64,000 nucleotides of DNA from Blastochloris sulfoviridis. Lineage in GTDB: Bacteria; Pseudomonadota; Alphaproteobacteria; Rhizobiales; Xanthobacteraceae. The notes under the pieces are model-generated. The model was given only the letters and a program-made list of their open reading frames with translations, ran no database searches and was not told the DNA's origin. The translations under genes were made by a program, and so were the position numbers. The stretch is from contig NZ_VWPL01000008.1 of assembly GCF_008630065.1 (NCBI RefSeq), forward strand, positions 82,054 to 146,053, in the 5' to 3' direction. Below are positions 26,309-34,568 of the stretch, one piece after another (position 1 is the first letter of the stretch; each line of letters starts with the position of its first letter).

Positions 26309-26356
26309 GCATGATGCGCAAAAGTGGGAACCGGTTTTGCGAGAACATCATGCTCA
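26307..26356. repeat. Family D repeat, copy 2
   Basis: GAGCATGATG ... AAAAGTGGGAACCGGTTTTGCG ... CATCATGCTC. It starts at the iorA stop codon and has full complementary arms. Confidence 0.85.
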
Positions 26357-26410
26357 ACCAAATAACGATATCGCATCGACGGTGCCGGCAAAGTCCGAAG
26401 GTCGCCGAAG

Positions 26411-26448
26411 CATGATGCGCAAAAGTGGGAACCGGTTTTGCGTAAATG
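26411..26448. repeat. Family D repeat, copy 3
   Basis: GCATGATGCGC then AAAAGTGGGAACCGGTTTTGCG; the right arm is lost. It lies 60 bases downstream of copy 2, in the spacer between iorA and the iorB-type gene. Confidence 0.8.
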
Positions 26449-26575
26449 ACCTTTGCGCAGAAGATCTTTACGCAAGAAGCCTTTGCAGGCGAGACCGCAA
26501 CACCTCAAGGACGTCGGGCACCGCTCCGATCCGATCAGTCAGGCCGATGCTCCCGTGAACGCCAGGCGCACGAAG

Positions 26576-27520
26576 ATGACCGCTGCAAACACCGCTCTCC
26601 CCTTGGACGACGCCGCGGCCGCGGCCGACCCCAACCCGGCGCAGGCGCGCAACATCATGATCGTCGGCGTCGGCGGCCAGGGCGTGCTGATGATCTCCAA
26701 GGTGATGGCGCTCTTGGGCCAGCGCCAGGGCCTGCAGGTCAAGCAGAGCGAAGTGCACGGCATGGCCAAGCGCGGCGGCATCGTGTTCAGCCATGTGCGC
26801 TTCGGCAAGGAGGTGTGGTCGCCGACCATCGCCAAGGGCGACGCCGACGCGCTGATCGCGCTGGAATGGGCGGAAGGCCTGCGCTGGCTCGACCATCTCA
26901 AGCCCGACACCGGCGTGTTCATCGCCGACACGCGGCGCATCGTGCCGCCGTTTGCCTGCCGCAGCCGCAAGCACGGCGCCACCACCAATTATGCGCGCGA
27001 GACCCCGGCCGAGATCGTCGGCCGCATTGCCGACGGCTATGCGCTCGACGCCACCTCGATCGCCGAGGAACTGGGCGACGTGCGCGCCGCCAACACCGTG
27101 CTGCTCGGCACGCTGTCGGTGTCGCTCGGCGATCCGGCGGCCGAGTGGCTGGCGGTGATCGAGGAGCTGGTGCCGAAGCGCACCCGCGAGATCAACCGCA
27201 AGGCGTTCGAGGCCGGCCGCGCCTGGGCCGAGGCCGCGCGCGCCGACCCCGAACTGCGCTTCGACAAGACCATCGCCTGGCGCCCCGCCAGCCGGCCGCA
27301 TGCCGACGTGTCGTTCGAGGTCACGATCAATCCGGCCTGGTGCAAGGGCTGCGACATCTGCGTGAAGCTGTGCCCGGAGCGCTGCCTTGCGATGTCGCGC
27401 GAGCAGGTCGCGACGGTCAAGCATCCCGAAGCCTGCACCGGCTGCCATGTGTGCGAATGGCTGTGCCCGGACTTCGCCATTTCCGTCAAAACCAACGTGC
27501 GTGAATCCGCGACCGCGTGA
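26576..27520 (+). CDS. iorB: IorB-type gamma domain fused to a dicluster ferredoxin
   Basis: 314 residues. Residues about 22-230 are the oxidoreductase gamma-type domain, with GVGGQGVLMISKVMALLG and the IorB hallmark SEVHGMAKRGGIVFSHVRFG. The C-terminal 65 residues carry two [4Fe-4S] motifs, CKGCDICVKLCPERC and CTGCHVCEWLCP. Ordinary IorB is about 200 residues and lacks the ferredoxin. Since iorA already has one, the extra module may serve the KorAB-type enzyme encoded next, whose usual separate delta subunit is missing. The stop codon overlaps the next start (TGATG). The ATG at 26576 is chosen because upstream sequence is repeat-derived. Confidence 0.85.
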   Translation: MTAANTALPLDDAAAAADPNPAQARNIMIVGVGGQGVLMISKVMALLGQRQGLQVKQSEVHGMAKRGGIVFSHVRFGKEVWSPTIAKGDADALIALEWAEGLRWLDHLKPDTGVFIADTRRIVPPFACRSRKHGATTNYARETPAEIVGRIADGYALDATSIAEELGDVRAANTVLLGTLSVSLGDPAAEWLAVIEELVPKRTREINRKAFEAGRAWAEAARADPELRFDKTIAWRPASRPHADVSFEVTINPAWCKGCDICVKLCPERCLAMSREQVATVKHPEACTGCHVCEWLCPDFAISVKTNVRESATA

Positions 27521-28662
27521 TGTCCTCTTCCCTTCATTCGCTTCAAGGCAACAAGGCCTGCGCACTGGCGGCCATTGCCGCTGGCTGCCGCTTTTTCGCC
27601 GGCTACCCCATCACCCCCTCCTCCGAGATCGCCGAGCAGATGTCGCGCGATCTGCCGCGCGTCGATGGCGTGTTCGTGCAGATGGAGGACGAGATCGCCT
27701 CGCTCGCCGCGGTAATCGGCGCCTCGCTCGGCGGCTCCAAGGCGATGACCGCCACCTCCGGCCCCGGCTTCTCGCTGATGCAGGAGAATCTCGGCTTCGC
27801 CGCGATGACCGAGGTGCCCTGCGTCATCATCAATGTGATGCGCGGCGGCCCCTCCACCGGCATGCCGACCAAGCCGGCGCAGGGCGACATCATGCAGGCG
27901 CGCTGGGGCACCCATGGCGACCACCCCATCATCGTGGTGGCGCCGGCCTCGGTGCAGGAGGTCTATGCCGAGACCATCCGCGCCTTCAATCTGTCGGAAC
28001 GGTTCCGCGTGCCGGTGGTGGTGCTCTACGACCAGATCATCGCCCACCTGATCGAGACCGTCGAGCTGCCGCCCAAGGGCTCGATCCACACGGTCGAGCG
28101 CAAATGGGCGAGCGGCACCGAGGAGGGCTTCAAGCCCTACGCTGAGACCGACGACCTCGTGCCGGTGATGGCCCGCCCCGGCGACGGCCATCGCCTGCAC
28201 GTGACCGGCCTCACCCACACCGAGGACGGCTTTCCGACCCAGAAGCCCGACCTCGCCGCGCACGCGTTGAACCGCATCCTCGACAAGATCGAGCGCAACC
28301 GCGCCGAGATCGACAAGGTCGAGCAGATCGAGACCAAGGACGCCGGCACCGTCATCGTTGCCGTCGGCATCGCCGCGCGCGCCGCGCGCCGCGCCGTGCA
28401 GATGCTGCGCTCAGAGGGCATCCGCGCCGGCCTGGTGCGGCCGGTGACGCTGTGGCCGTTCCCGGACGAGGCGCTGCGCGCCGCCACCGCCAATGCCCGC
28501 GCCGTGCTGGTGCCGGAGATGAACGCCGGCCAGCTCATCCATGAGGTCCAGCGCGTGGTCGGCGGCAGCGCCAAGGTCGCCGGCCTCAACCGCGTGGACG
28601 GCGAACCGATCCCGCCCGCCGCCATCGCCCAGAAGGTTCGGGAGCTTGTCGCCGATGAATGA
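27520..28662 (+). CDS. 2-oxoacid:ferredoxin oxidoreductase, alpha subunit (KorA/VorB type)
   Basis: 380 residues. The N-terminal pyrimidine domain begins LQGNKACALAAIAAGCRFFA, with GYPITPSSEIAEQM, TATSGPGFSLMQEN and the conserved MRGGPSTGMPTKPAQGDIMQ. The C-terminal half is transketolase-like (GTVIVAVGIAARAARRAVQM). It belongs to the multi-subunit 2-oxoacid oxidoreductases (2-oxoglutarate, 2-oxoisovalerate or phenylglyoxylate types), which form an acyl-CoA, CO2 and reduced ferredoxin. Substrate cannot be told from the sequence. ATG 27520 or GTG 27517 overlaps the previous stop, so translation is coupled. It overlaps the beta gene by 8 bp. Confidence 0.9.
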   Translation: MSSSLHSLQGNKACALAAIAAGCRFFAGYPITPSSEIAEQMSRDLPRVDGVFVQMEDEIASLAAVIGASLGGSKAMTATSGPGFSLMQENLGFAAMTEVPCVIINVMRGGPSTGMPTKPAQGDIMQARWGTHGDHPIIVVAPASVQEVYAETIRAFNLSERFRVPVVVLYDQIIAHLIETVELPPKGSIHTVERKWASGTEEGFKPYAETDDLVPVMARPGDGHRLHVTGLTHTEDGFPTQKPDLAAHALNRILDKIERNRAEIDKVEQIETKDAGTVIVAVGIAARAARRAVQMLRSEGIRAGLVRPVTLWPFPDEALRAATANARAVLVPEMNAGQLIHEVQRVVGGSAKVAGLNRVDGEPIPPAAIAQKVRELVADE

Positions 28663-29500
28663 GATCGCCCGCGTGTCCGACTTCGACGTGAAGGACTATC
28701 TGCGGCTCAATCTGATGCCGCACTTCATGTGCCCGGGCTGCGGCCACGGCATCGCGCTGCGCTCGCTGTTGTGGGCGGTGCACGAGCTTGGCATCGACCG
28801 CAACAAGCTCGCCGTCGTCTGCGGCATCGGCTGCTCGGGCCGCACCGGCGCCTATATCGACGCCAACACCTTCCACACCACCCACGGCCGGCCGCTGGCC
28901 TTCGCCACCGGGCTGAAGCTGGCGCGCCCCGACCTGACCGTGGTGGTGATCACCGGCGACGGCGACTGCCTGGCCATCGGCGGCAATCATCTGATCCACG
29001 CCTGCCGGCGCAATCTCGACATCACCTGCCTGATGCTCAACAATGAGATCTACGGCATGACCGGCGGCCAGGTGTCGCCGACCACCTCCGCGACGCGGGT
29101 GACCTCGACCACGCCCGCCGGCAACACCGAGCCGACCTTCGACGCCTGCAAGCTGGCGGATGCGGCGGGCGCGAGCTTCGTCGGCCGCGAGGTGACGCGG
29201 CAGGCGCCGGCGCTGAAGAACCTGATCCGCGCGGCGATCGAGCACGACGGCTTCTCGTTCGTCGAGGTGATGTCGGACTGCACCGAGATCTATGGCCGCA
29301 AGAACGAACTCGGCGAGTCGGCCGAGATGATCCTGAGCCAGAAGAGCGACATGGTGCCGGACGGGCTCGGCAATGCGCCGGACCAGCCGTTCCGCCCGAA
29401 CCGCATGGCCACCGGCATCCTCGCCCGCCACGCAAGGCCCGAATACGGCCGAACCTATCGCGAGCGCTCGGCCGAGCTGCGCGCCGGGACGGAGGGCTGA
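28655..29500 (+). CDS. 2-oxoacid:ferredoxin oxidoreductase, beta subunit (TPP-binding)
   Basis: 281 residues, a TPP- and [4Fe-4S]-binding subunit. Cluster and TPP motifs are MCPGCGHGIALRSLLWAV, VCGIGCSGRTGAYIDANTF, GDGDCLAIGGNHLIHACRRN and LNNEIYGMTGGQVSPTT. The four conserved Cys expected for the cluster are present (CPGC, CGIGC and the late SDC). Together with the alpha and gamma genes it makes a KorABC-type enzyme. Two bases separate it from the gamma gene. Confidence 0.92.
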   Translation: MNEIARVSDFDVKDYLRLNLMPHFMCPGCGHGIALRSLLWAVHELGIDRNKLAVVCGIGCSGRTGAYIDANTFHTTHGRPLAFATGLKLARPDLTVVVITGDGDCLAIGGNHLIHACRRNLDITCLMLNNEIYGMTGGQVSPTTSATRVTSTTPAGNTEPTFDACKLADAAGASFVGREVTRQAPALKNLIRAAIEHDGFSFVEVMSDCTEIYGRKNELGESAEMILSQKSDMVPDGLGNAPDQPFRPNRMATGILARHARPEYGRTYRERSAELRAGTEG

Positions 29501-29502
29501 CC

Positions 29503-30054
29503 ATGACCGGAATGGAGCGCACCGAGATCCGCCTCGCCGGCTCCGGCGGCCAGGGCCTGATCCTGGGCATGCAGATCCTGTTCCGCGCGCTGGGGCTGGA
29601 GGGCAAGCGCGCCGCCCAGTCGCAGAGCTACGAGCCGACCTCGCGCGGCGGCTACTGCTATTCCGACCTGATCCTCGCCAGCGATCCGTCCGACTATCCG
29701 CTGGTCACCGGCCTCGACATGATCGCCGCCCTCTCCCAGGTCGGCATCGACCGCTCGCTTCCCTTCATCAAGCCGGGCGCGCTGGTGATCGTCGACGAGC
29801 GCCTCGTCGAGACGCCGCCCACCGGCCCGTTCAAGCTGCACGTGCTGCCGCTCAGCCAGCGCGCCGCCGCCATCGGCTCGCCGCGCATCGCCAACATCAT
29901 CGCGCTCGGCGCGCTGGCGCGGCTGTCAGGCGTGTGCGGCAAGGATTCGCTGGAGACCGCGGTGTGCCTGGAGACGCCGCCGAAATTCGCCGAGCTCAAC
30001 ATCGCCGCGGTCCGGGCAGGCTTCGCGATCGAGCGCCTCGCGCCCGCGGGGTGA
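29503..30054 (+). CDS. 2-oxoacid:ferredoxin oxidoreductase, gamma subunit
   Basis: 183 residues. The gamma fold starts EIRLAGSGGQGLILGMQILF and has QSQSYEPTSRGGYCYSDLIL, the KorC/VorC variant of the motif that reads SEVHGMAKRGG in the IorB-type protein upstream. The operon therefore encodes two different gamma subunits and two catalytic cores. The last gene of the five; two family C repeats follow directly. Confidence 0.9.
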   Translation: MTGMERTEIRLAGSGGQGLILGMQILFRALGLEGKRAAQSQSYEPTSRGGYCYSDLILASDPSDYPLVTGLDMIAALSQVGIDRSLPFIKPGALVIVDERLVETPPTGPFKLHVLPLSQRAAAIGSPRIANIIALGALARLSGVCGKDSLETAVCLETPPKFAELNIAAVRAGFAIERLAPAG

Positions 30055-30059
30055 GATCC

Positions 30060-30295
30060 ACGCGTCGCCCCGGGCAAGCACCGAAGGTGCACGACCCGGG
30101 ACCGTTTTCAGAGCGAGGGCCTTTTCCTGCGAACGATCCCGGGTCTCGGCTCCGCCTCGCCCGGGATGACGCGAACATGAGGTCGTCGTCCCGGGCAAGC
30201 ACCGAAGGCGCGCGACCCGGGACCGTTTTCAGAACGAGGGCCTTTTCCTGCGAACGATCCCGGCTCTCGCTTCGCTCGGCCGGGATGACGCAACA
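30060..30295. repeat. Two tandem family C repeats
   Basis: Copies at about 30060-30172 and 30181-30293 share CCCGGGCAAGCACCGAAGG, CGACCCGGGACCGTTTTCAG and GAGGGCCTTTTCCTGCGAAC. The right arms (CGCCTCGCCCGGGATGACG and CGCTCGGCCGGGATGACG) pair with the left. They sit between convergent genes and may act as a terminator. Confidence 0.85.
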
Positions 30296-30306
30296 GGACG
30301 ACCATC

Positions 30307-30630
30307 TCACCGCCGGGCGCCATAATAGAGCTTGCACACGCCCTCGGGGCTGTTGGCACCCTCGACGACGGCGCAGCGGTTCGGCGATTTGAAGTTGGCG
30401 CAGTTGGCGCAGCGCCTGCCGCCCGAGGCGACGTGATAGTCGGCGTCGCGCTGCGTCGATTTCCTGGGCGTGTTGGCCTCGGCCCAGTCCGCCCAGCTCT
30501 GCCCGGGCGGCGGCCCGAAGGCGCCGGCCGGTCCGCTTGAAGCCGGAATGCCGATCAGCGCCGCCGCAGCCGCACCGGCGCCGCCGCGCAGCAGACCGCG
30601 CCGCGACGGGTTTTCGCAAGAGTATGTCAT
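30307..30630 (-). CDS. High-potential iron-sulfur protein with Tat signal
   Basis: 107 residues. A twin-arginine signal (SRRGLLRGGAGAAAAALIG; Arg10-Arg11) sends the folded protein to the periplasm. Four Cys (74, 77, 86, 99) follow the HiPIP spacing CX2C-x8-C-x12-C in RRCANCANF...NRCAV...GVCKLYYG. HiPIPs carry one high-potential [4Fe-4S] cluster and shuttle electrons between the cytochrome bc1 complex and a reaction centre, oxidase or metal oxidase. The ATG at 30630 begins the signal peptide. It stands alone and is convergent with the oxidoreductase operon. Confidence 0.88.
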   Translation of the reverse strand: MTYSCENPSRRGLLRGGAGAAAAALIGIPASSGPAGAFGPPPGQSWADWAEANTPRKSTQRDADYHVASGGRRCANCANFKSPNRCAVVEGANSPEGVCKLYYGARR

Positions 30631-30769
30631 GCCAGTCGTCTTCCATTCCCTCGCCCGGAACCGAATCGCGGGCATGGAACGCTAGACTTCGGGCACTGAC
30701 GGCCGGGTGACGGGAGATGTCAGGGTTTTGTCAGCTTCAACGCGTCGCTCAGAGCTTGAGACGCGGCGC

Positions 30770-31726
30770 TCAGAACGGCATCACCCGCTCGGCAACCATG
30801 TAGCCGGCAAGCAGCGCCGCGCCGAACGCCGCCACCGCCAGCGCCGCCAGGAATTCCATGCCGCGCAGCGCCAGTTCGCCCCGGCCGCTGGAAGCCACCG
30901 CAACTTTCAGCGCGGCTCTTTTGGCGAACACCGCCAGCGCCGCGATGGCCGCCACCGTCGTCGCCGTGCCGAGCGCCATGGCGAAGGTCGCCGCCACGCC
31001 GAGCCACAGCACGCCGTTGGCGAGCGCGAACACCAGCACCACCAGCGCCCCCGAGCACGGACGAAGGCCCACCGACAGCACCGCCGCCGCGGCGCGCGCC
31101 AGGCCGCCGGGCGCGGCGAGATCGGCGGGGTCGAGATGGGCGGTATGATCGCAGCCCGGGCCGCAGCCGGCCACCGCGCCGCCGCGCCACGCCGTCCACA
31201 GCGCCCGGCCCTTGGTCCAGGCGAGCCACAGGCCGAGCCCGAGCACGCCGGCATAGGCCGTGGTCTCGATCACCTGCACCGTCGCGCCCATTTCGAGTGC
31301 GGTCATGCGCACCATCGTCGCCGCAATGCCGACGAGCGCCACTGCAACGAGCGCCTGCACCATCGCAGCGGCGAACGCGAGCGCCGCACCGCGCCGCCAT
31401 GTCGCCTCATTGGCCAGCAGATAGGCCGAGATCACCGCCTTGCCGTGGCCGGGACCGGCGGCATGGAACACCCCATAGGCGAGGCTCAGCGCGACGAGGC
31501 CGCCCGCCGCCGTAGGGTCGGTGCGGGCCGCCCGGAGCGCCTGGGTCAGGCCGCGGTAGAACTCCGCCTGCACCGACAGGATCCAGCCGAGGATTCCGTC
31601 CGGCAGCGGCGGGGGCGGCTTGGGGCCGACGCCGAACGGCCCGCTTTGGGCCAGCGCCGGCAACGACACGAGCGCGACCGCGGCCAGCACCAGCCCGGCC
31701 CGAACGGCGCACCGGCTCACGGGCAT
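30770..31726 (-). CDS. NicO/RcnA-family nickel or cobalt transporter
   Basis: A 318-residue membrane protein with a signal-like first helix and about six further helices. NicO signatures are HAAGPGHGKAVISAYLLAN and SVGLRPCSGALVVLVFALAN. A Cys/His-containing cytoplasmic loop (GCGPGCDHTAHLDP) could bind metal. NicO proteins move Ni2+ or Co2+, mostly as exporters, sometimes feeding uptake. It overlaps the DUF1007 gene by 10 bp, a widespread partner pairing. Confidence 0.88.
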   Translation of the reverse strand: MPVSRCAVRAGLVLAAVALVSLPALAQSGPFGVGPKPPPPLPDGILGWILSVQAEFYRGLTQALRAARTDPTAAGGLVALSLAYGVFHAAGPGHGKAVISAYLLANEATWRRGAALAFAAAMVQALVAVALVGIAATMVRMTALEMGATVQVIETTAYAGVLGLGLWLAWTKGRALWTAWRGGAVAGCGPGCDHTAHLDPADLAAPGGLARAAAAVLSVGLRPCSGALVVLVFALANGVLWLGVAATFAMALGTATTVAAIAALAVFAKRAALKVAVASSGRGELALRGMEFLAALAVAAFGAALLAGYMVAERVMPF

Positions 31727-32388
31727 TTCACCGTCGCGCGGTTGGCGAACTGCGCGCCGAAATCGCTGGAGGCGGTGAGGCTGTTGAAAAACGACTCGGA
31801 GAGCGTCAGCGGCTGGCCGGGCTGCAGCGGCTTCGGCCGCTCGATCGCGACGCTGCAGCCGGCCGGCGCGCCGGCGAGCGTGATCGCCTCATCGCCATCG
31901 GCAAAGGCGAACGAGACGAACATCGTCGGATCATAGACTTCGAGCCGCAGGCTGTCCTTGGATACCACCGGCTTCTGCAGCGGCAGCGTGAAGTGCAGCA
32001 CCAGAACATCCTTCTGCTGCTCAAGATAATAATCGGTCGGATCGGCGAAAGCGAGCTTGCGCGACCCGGACTTGGCATAGGTGAAGTAGTCGAATTCCTT
32101 CAGGGATTCGACATTGGTCTTGGCAAGCTCGGCCAGTTCCTCGCGCGACAGCTTGCCGTCATGGTCGGCGTCCAGCCCCTGCGTCGCAAAGGCCGAGAAC
32201 ATGTCGTCGAATTCCCAGGTCAGGCGGACGCCGGTCACCGCACCCTCAGGGGTGTAGAGCAGCTCGCTCTTGGCGATCACCCAGACGTGCGGATGGGCGC
32301 GCGCCGCATCCGGCACCAGCCCCGTCAGCACGAGGCCGAGCACCCCGGCAAACGCCCAGCCCGTCAACGACTTCCGGCGAACTCCCAT
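31717..32388 (-). CDS. DUF1007 periplasmic protein
   Basis: 223 residues with a signal peptide (GWAFAGVLGLVLTGLVPDAARA), then HPHVWVIAKSELLYTPEG, the DUF1007 start with two candidate metal-binding His. An EF-hand-like loop DADHDGKLSREEL follows, and a Cys appears near the C-terminus. DUF1007 proteins are habitually encoded with NicO transporters and are assumed to be periplasmic metal-binding partners. The 10-bp overlap with the transporter gene indicates coupled translation. Confidence 0.85.
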   Translation of the reverse strand: MGVRRKSLTGWAFAGVLGLVLTGLVPDAARAHPHVWVIAKSELLYTPEGAVTGVRLTWEFDDMFSAFATQGLDADHDGKLSREELAELAKTNVESLKEFDYFTYAKSGSRKLAFADPTDYYLEQQKDVLVLHFTLPLQKPVVSKDSLRLEVYDPTMFVSFAFADGDEAITLAGAPAGCSVAIERPKPLQPGQPLTLSESFFNSLTASSDFGAQFANRATVKCP

Positions 32389-32483
32389 GGACTTCCGGCG
32401 AACTCCAATCCGCGCTCCCTCTTGCGGGTGTCGGCCGGGAGTGCGGCGGAACGGTGGCCGCCCCGGCGGATCGCAGTGCCCGC

Positions 32484-33035
32484 TCAGCGCATCACGATCA
32501 CCGGCGCGCCGACATGGACGCGCTCATAGAGGTCGACCACATCGGAATTGTGCATGCGGAAGCAGCCATTGGACGAGGCGGTACCGATCGACCACGGCTT
32601 GGTGGTGCCGTGGATGCGGTACTCGCTCCAGCCCAGATAGAGCGCGCGCACGCCGAGCGGATTGCCCGGTCCGCCCCGCATGTAGCTCGGCAGGGACGGG
32701 TTGGCGTTGCGCATGCGCGCTGTCGGCCGCCAATCGGGATTGGCGCGCTTGGCCGACACCCAGCTCTCGCCCGACCACTGCCGGATCGGCTCGCCGACCG
32801 CGATGCCGTAGCGGTAGGCCTTGCCGTTGCCGAGGGTCAAATAGAGCCGGCGCTCGGAGGTCTTCACCACCAGCGTACCGGGCTCATAGGCCCCGTCGAA
32901 ATCCACGAGCTGCGGCCCCGGCCGCACCGACCGGTCGCCGCGCTCCGTCGCCGCGAAGCTCTGCGTCGAGACCGCCACCGAAAGGATCGCTGCCGCGGCG
33001 AGCGCGAGCACCGTATTCCGTTGCACCGTCAACAT
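32484..33035 (-). CDS. L,D-transpeptidase (YkuD family)
   Basis: 183 residues with a signal peptide (TVLALAAAAILSVAVSTQSF) and a YkuD domain: LVVKTSERRLYLTLGNGKAY, YRIHGTTKPWSIGTASSNG and the catalytic SNGCFRMHNSDV with the active Cys. YkuD enzymes form 3-3 crosslinks in peptidoglycan or attach proteins to it. The ATG at 33035 follows GGCGGAAG. Such single-domain, small exported paralogues are numerous in Hyphomicrobiales. It is downstream of nothing on its strand, so probably monocistronic. Confidence 0.92.
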   Translation of the reverse strand: MLTVQRNTVLALAAAAILSVAVSTQSFAATERGDRSVRPGPQLVDFDGAYEPGTLVVKTSERRLYLTLGNGKAYRYGIAVGEPIRQWSGESWVSAKRANPDWRPTARMRNANPSLPSYMRGGPGNPLGVRALYLGWSEYRIHGTTKPWSIGTASSNGCFRMHNSDVVDLYERVHVGAPVIVMR

Positions 33036-33354
33036 GGTCTTCCGCCCCACTGCTTACTCAACTGACTCTAAGACGCAGAAGCCCACCTTTGGGTTCATTT
33101 TTGCCACAATGAAGTCAAGTCCACGCTTGACCCGCGGGCTGTCCGGCTGCGCTCCACGAACGCCACGATTTGACCACGTTGCGTTGAAAAGACTGTTAAA
33201 CTTCGCGTCGTCCCGGGCGCCTCGATTGGCCGAGGCCCGCCGGATGCCCGGGAGAAGGGTGCCAACCCGCCCGCTGTGCGCCGGCAGGCACGATGCAGGT
33301 CAGGCATGTGCGCGGCACAACCGCCATGCCCCATGCCTGCCCAGATTCGAAATG
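33036..33354. other. Intergenic, with a family C-like fragment
   Basis: No gene seen. CGTCGTCCCGGGCGCC ... GGATGCCCGGGA at about 33208-33262 resembles a short family C copy. A GANTC site (33064-33068) lies just upstream of the L,D-transpeptidase gene. Confidence 0.45.
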
Positions 33355-33480
33355 ATACGGTTTCCGGCTGATAAAGCCGGAGAACCATCTTCCGATCGCC
33401 GAAAAATCCCTTCCAACTCAAGGATTTTTCGGCGAGACCGTTTCCGGTATCCCGAAGGGATCAACCGGAAACCGTATGCC
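33355..33480. repeat. Family A dispersed palindromic repeat, copy 4
   Basis: ACGGTTTCCGGCTGATAAAG ... CGCCGAAAAATCCC ... AAGGATTTTTCGGCG ... GATCAACCGGAAACCGTAT: the most complete copy, with the outer ends ACGGTTTCCGG and CCGGAAACCGT complementary as well. Confidence 0.85.
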
Positions 33481-33524
33481 GTGTTCACCCTCGGCGCGTC
33501 GCCACCCACTCCCCCGAAGGCCCC

Positions 33525-34568
33525 GTGAACGCCCCCGCCACTCCTCCGGTCGTCGTGACCCAGCCGCGGCGGCAGCGCCTCGCCGGCATCGCTCTGATGT
33601 GCGCGGCGCTCGCCTGCTTCTGCTGCCTCGATACCTCCGCCAAATGGCTCAGCCTCCACATGGACACGCTCCAGGTGGTGTGGGCGCGCTACACCGCGGC
33701 CTTCCTGCTGACCTTCGTCGTCGTCAATCCCTGGACGGTGCCCGGCCTCATCCGCACCCGGCGGCCGGCGCTGCAGCTCGGCCGCTCGGCGCTGCTGCTG
33801 GCCTCGACGGTGCTCAATTTCATGGCGCTGCGCTATCTGCGCCTCGACCAGACCATGTCGATCGTCTTCACCACGCCGTTCTTCGTCGCGGTGCTGGCCG
33901 GGCCGATCCTCGGCGAATGGATCGGCTGGCGGCGCTGGCTGGCGATCCTGGTCGGGTTCTGCGGCGTGCTGGTGATCACCCGGCCCGGCCTCGGCGACGT
34001 CCATTGGGCCGCCGGCCTGTCGCTGCTCGGGGCGGTGGCCTACGCCATCTACAACATCGCGACCCGCGTGCTGGCGAGCCACGATTCGGCGCTGACCACG
34101 CTGTTCTATTCCAATCTGGTCGGCTTCCTGGTCACCTCGGTGCCGCTGCCCTTCGTGTGGGTGGCGCCCGGCGAGCCGCTGCAGATCGTTGCCATGGTGG
34201 CGGTGGGCGCCTTCGGCAGCTTCGGCCACTGGCTGCTCATCAAGGCCCACCACAAGGCGCCGGCCGGGGTGCTGGCGCCGTTCATCTATACCCAGATCGT
34301 CTGGATGGTGATCGCCGGCTATCTCGTGTTCGGCGACCTGCCCGACCTGTGGACAGTTGCCGGCAGCGCCATCGTCATCGCCTCGGGCCTGTATTTGATC
34401 TATCGCGAGCGGGCCCGCCGCACGGCCGCGCCCGATGGAGTCCCGCATGACCGACACCCCGCCCCAGATCCTGGTGCCCCGGCCCGTGATGCCGATGATT
34501 CTCGACCAGCTCGGCCAGCGCTTCCGGCTTCTCAGGCTGTGGGAGACGGGCGGCGAGACGGCGCTTGA
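33525..34568 (+). CDS. EamA/DMT-family transporter
   Basis: 347 residues. Two EamA repeats give ten helices, for example GIALMCAALACFCCLDTSA at the start, YLRLDQTMSIVFTTPFFVAV after repeat one, and SLLGAVAYAIYNIATRVLAS opening repeat two. Members export metabolites or amino acids; the substrate is unknown. The start is GTG 33525. The last about 45 residues are polar and Pro/Ala-rich and run 122 bases into the next gene in another frame, because no earlier stop codon exists. This long overlap suggests a lost stop codon at the 3' end. Confidence 0.85.
   Translation: MNAPATPPVVVTQPRRQRLAGIALMCAALACFCCLDTSAKWLSLHMDTLQVVWARYTAAFLLTFVVVNPWTVPGLIRTRRPALQLGRSALLLASTVLNFMALRYLRLDQTMSIVFTTPFFVAVLAGPILGEWIGWRRWLAILVGFCGVLVITRPGLGDVHWAAGLSLLGAVAYAIYNIATRVLASHDSALTTLFYSNLVGFLVTSVPLPFVWVAPGEPLQIVAMVAVGAFGSFGHWLLIKAHHKAPAGVLAPFIYTQIVWMVIAGYLVFGDLPDLWTVAGSAIVIASGLYLIYRERARRTAAPDGVPHDRHPAPDPGAPARDADDSRPARPALPASQAVGDGRRDGA

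Noticed and set aside
33355..33480. Insertion sequence end
   Set aside because: The element is palindromic and about 125 bp, carries no transposase frame, and no target duplication could be identified; it is treated as a dispersed repeat.
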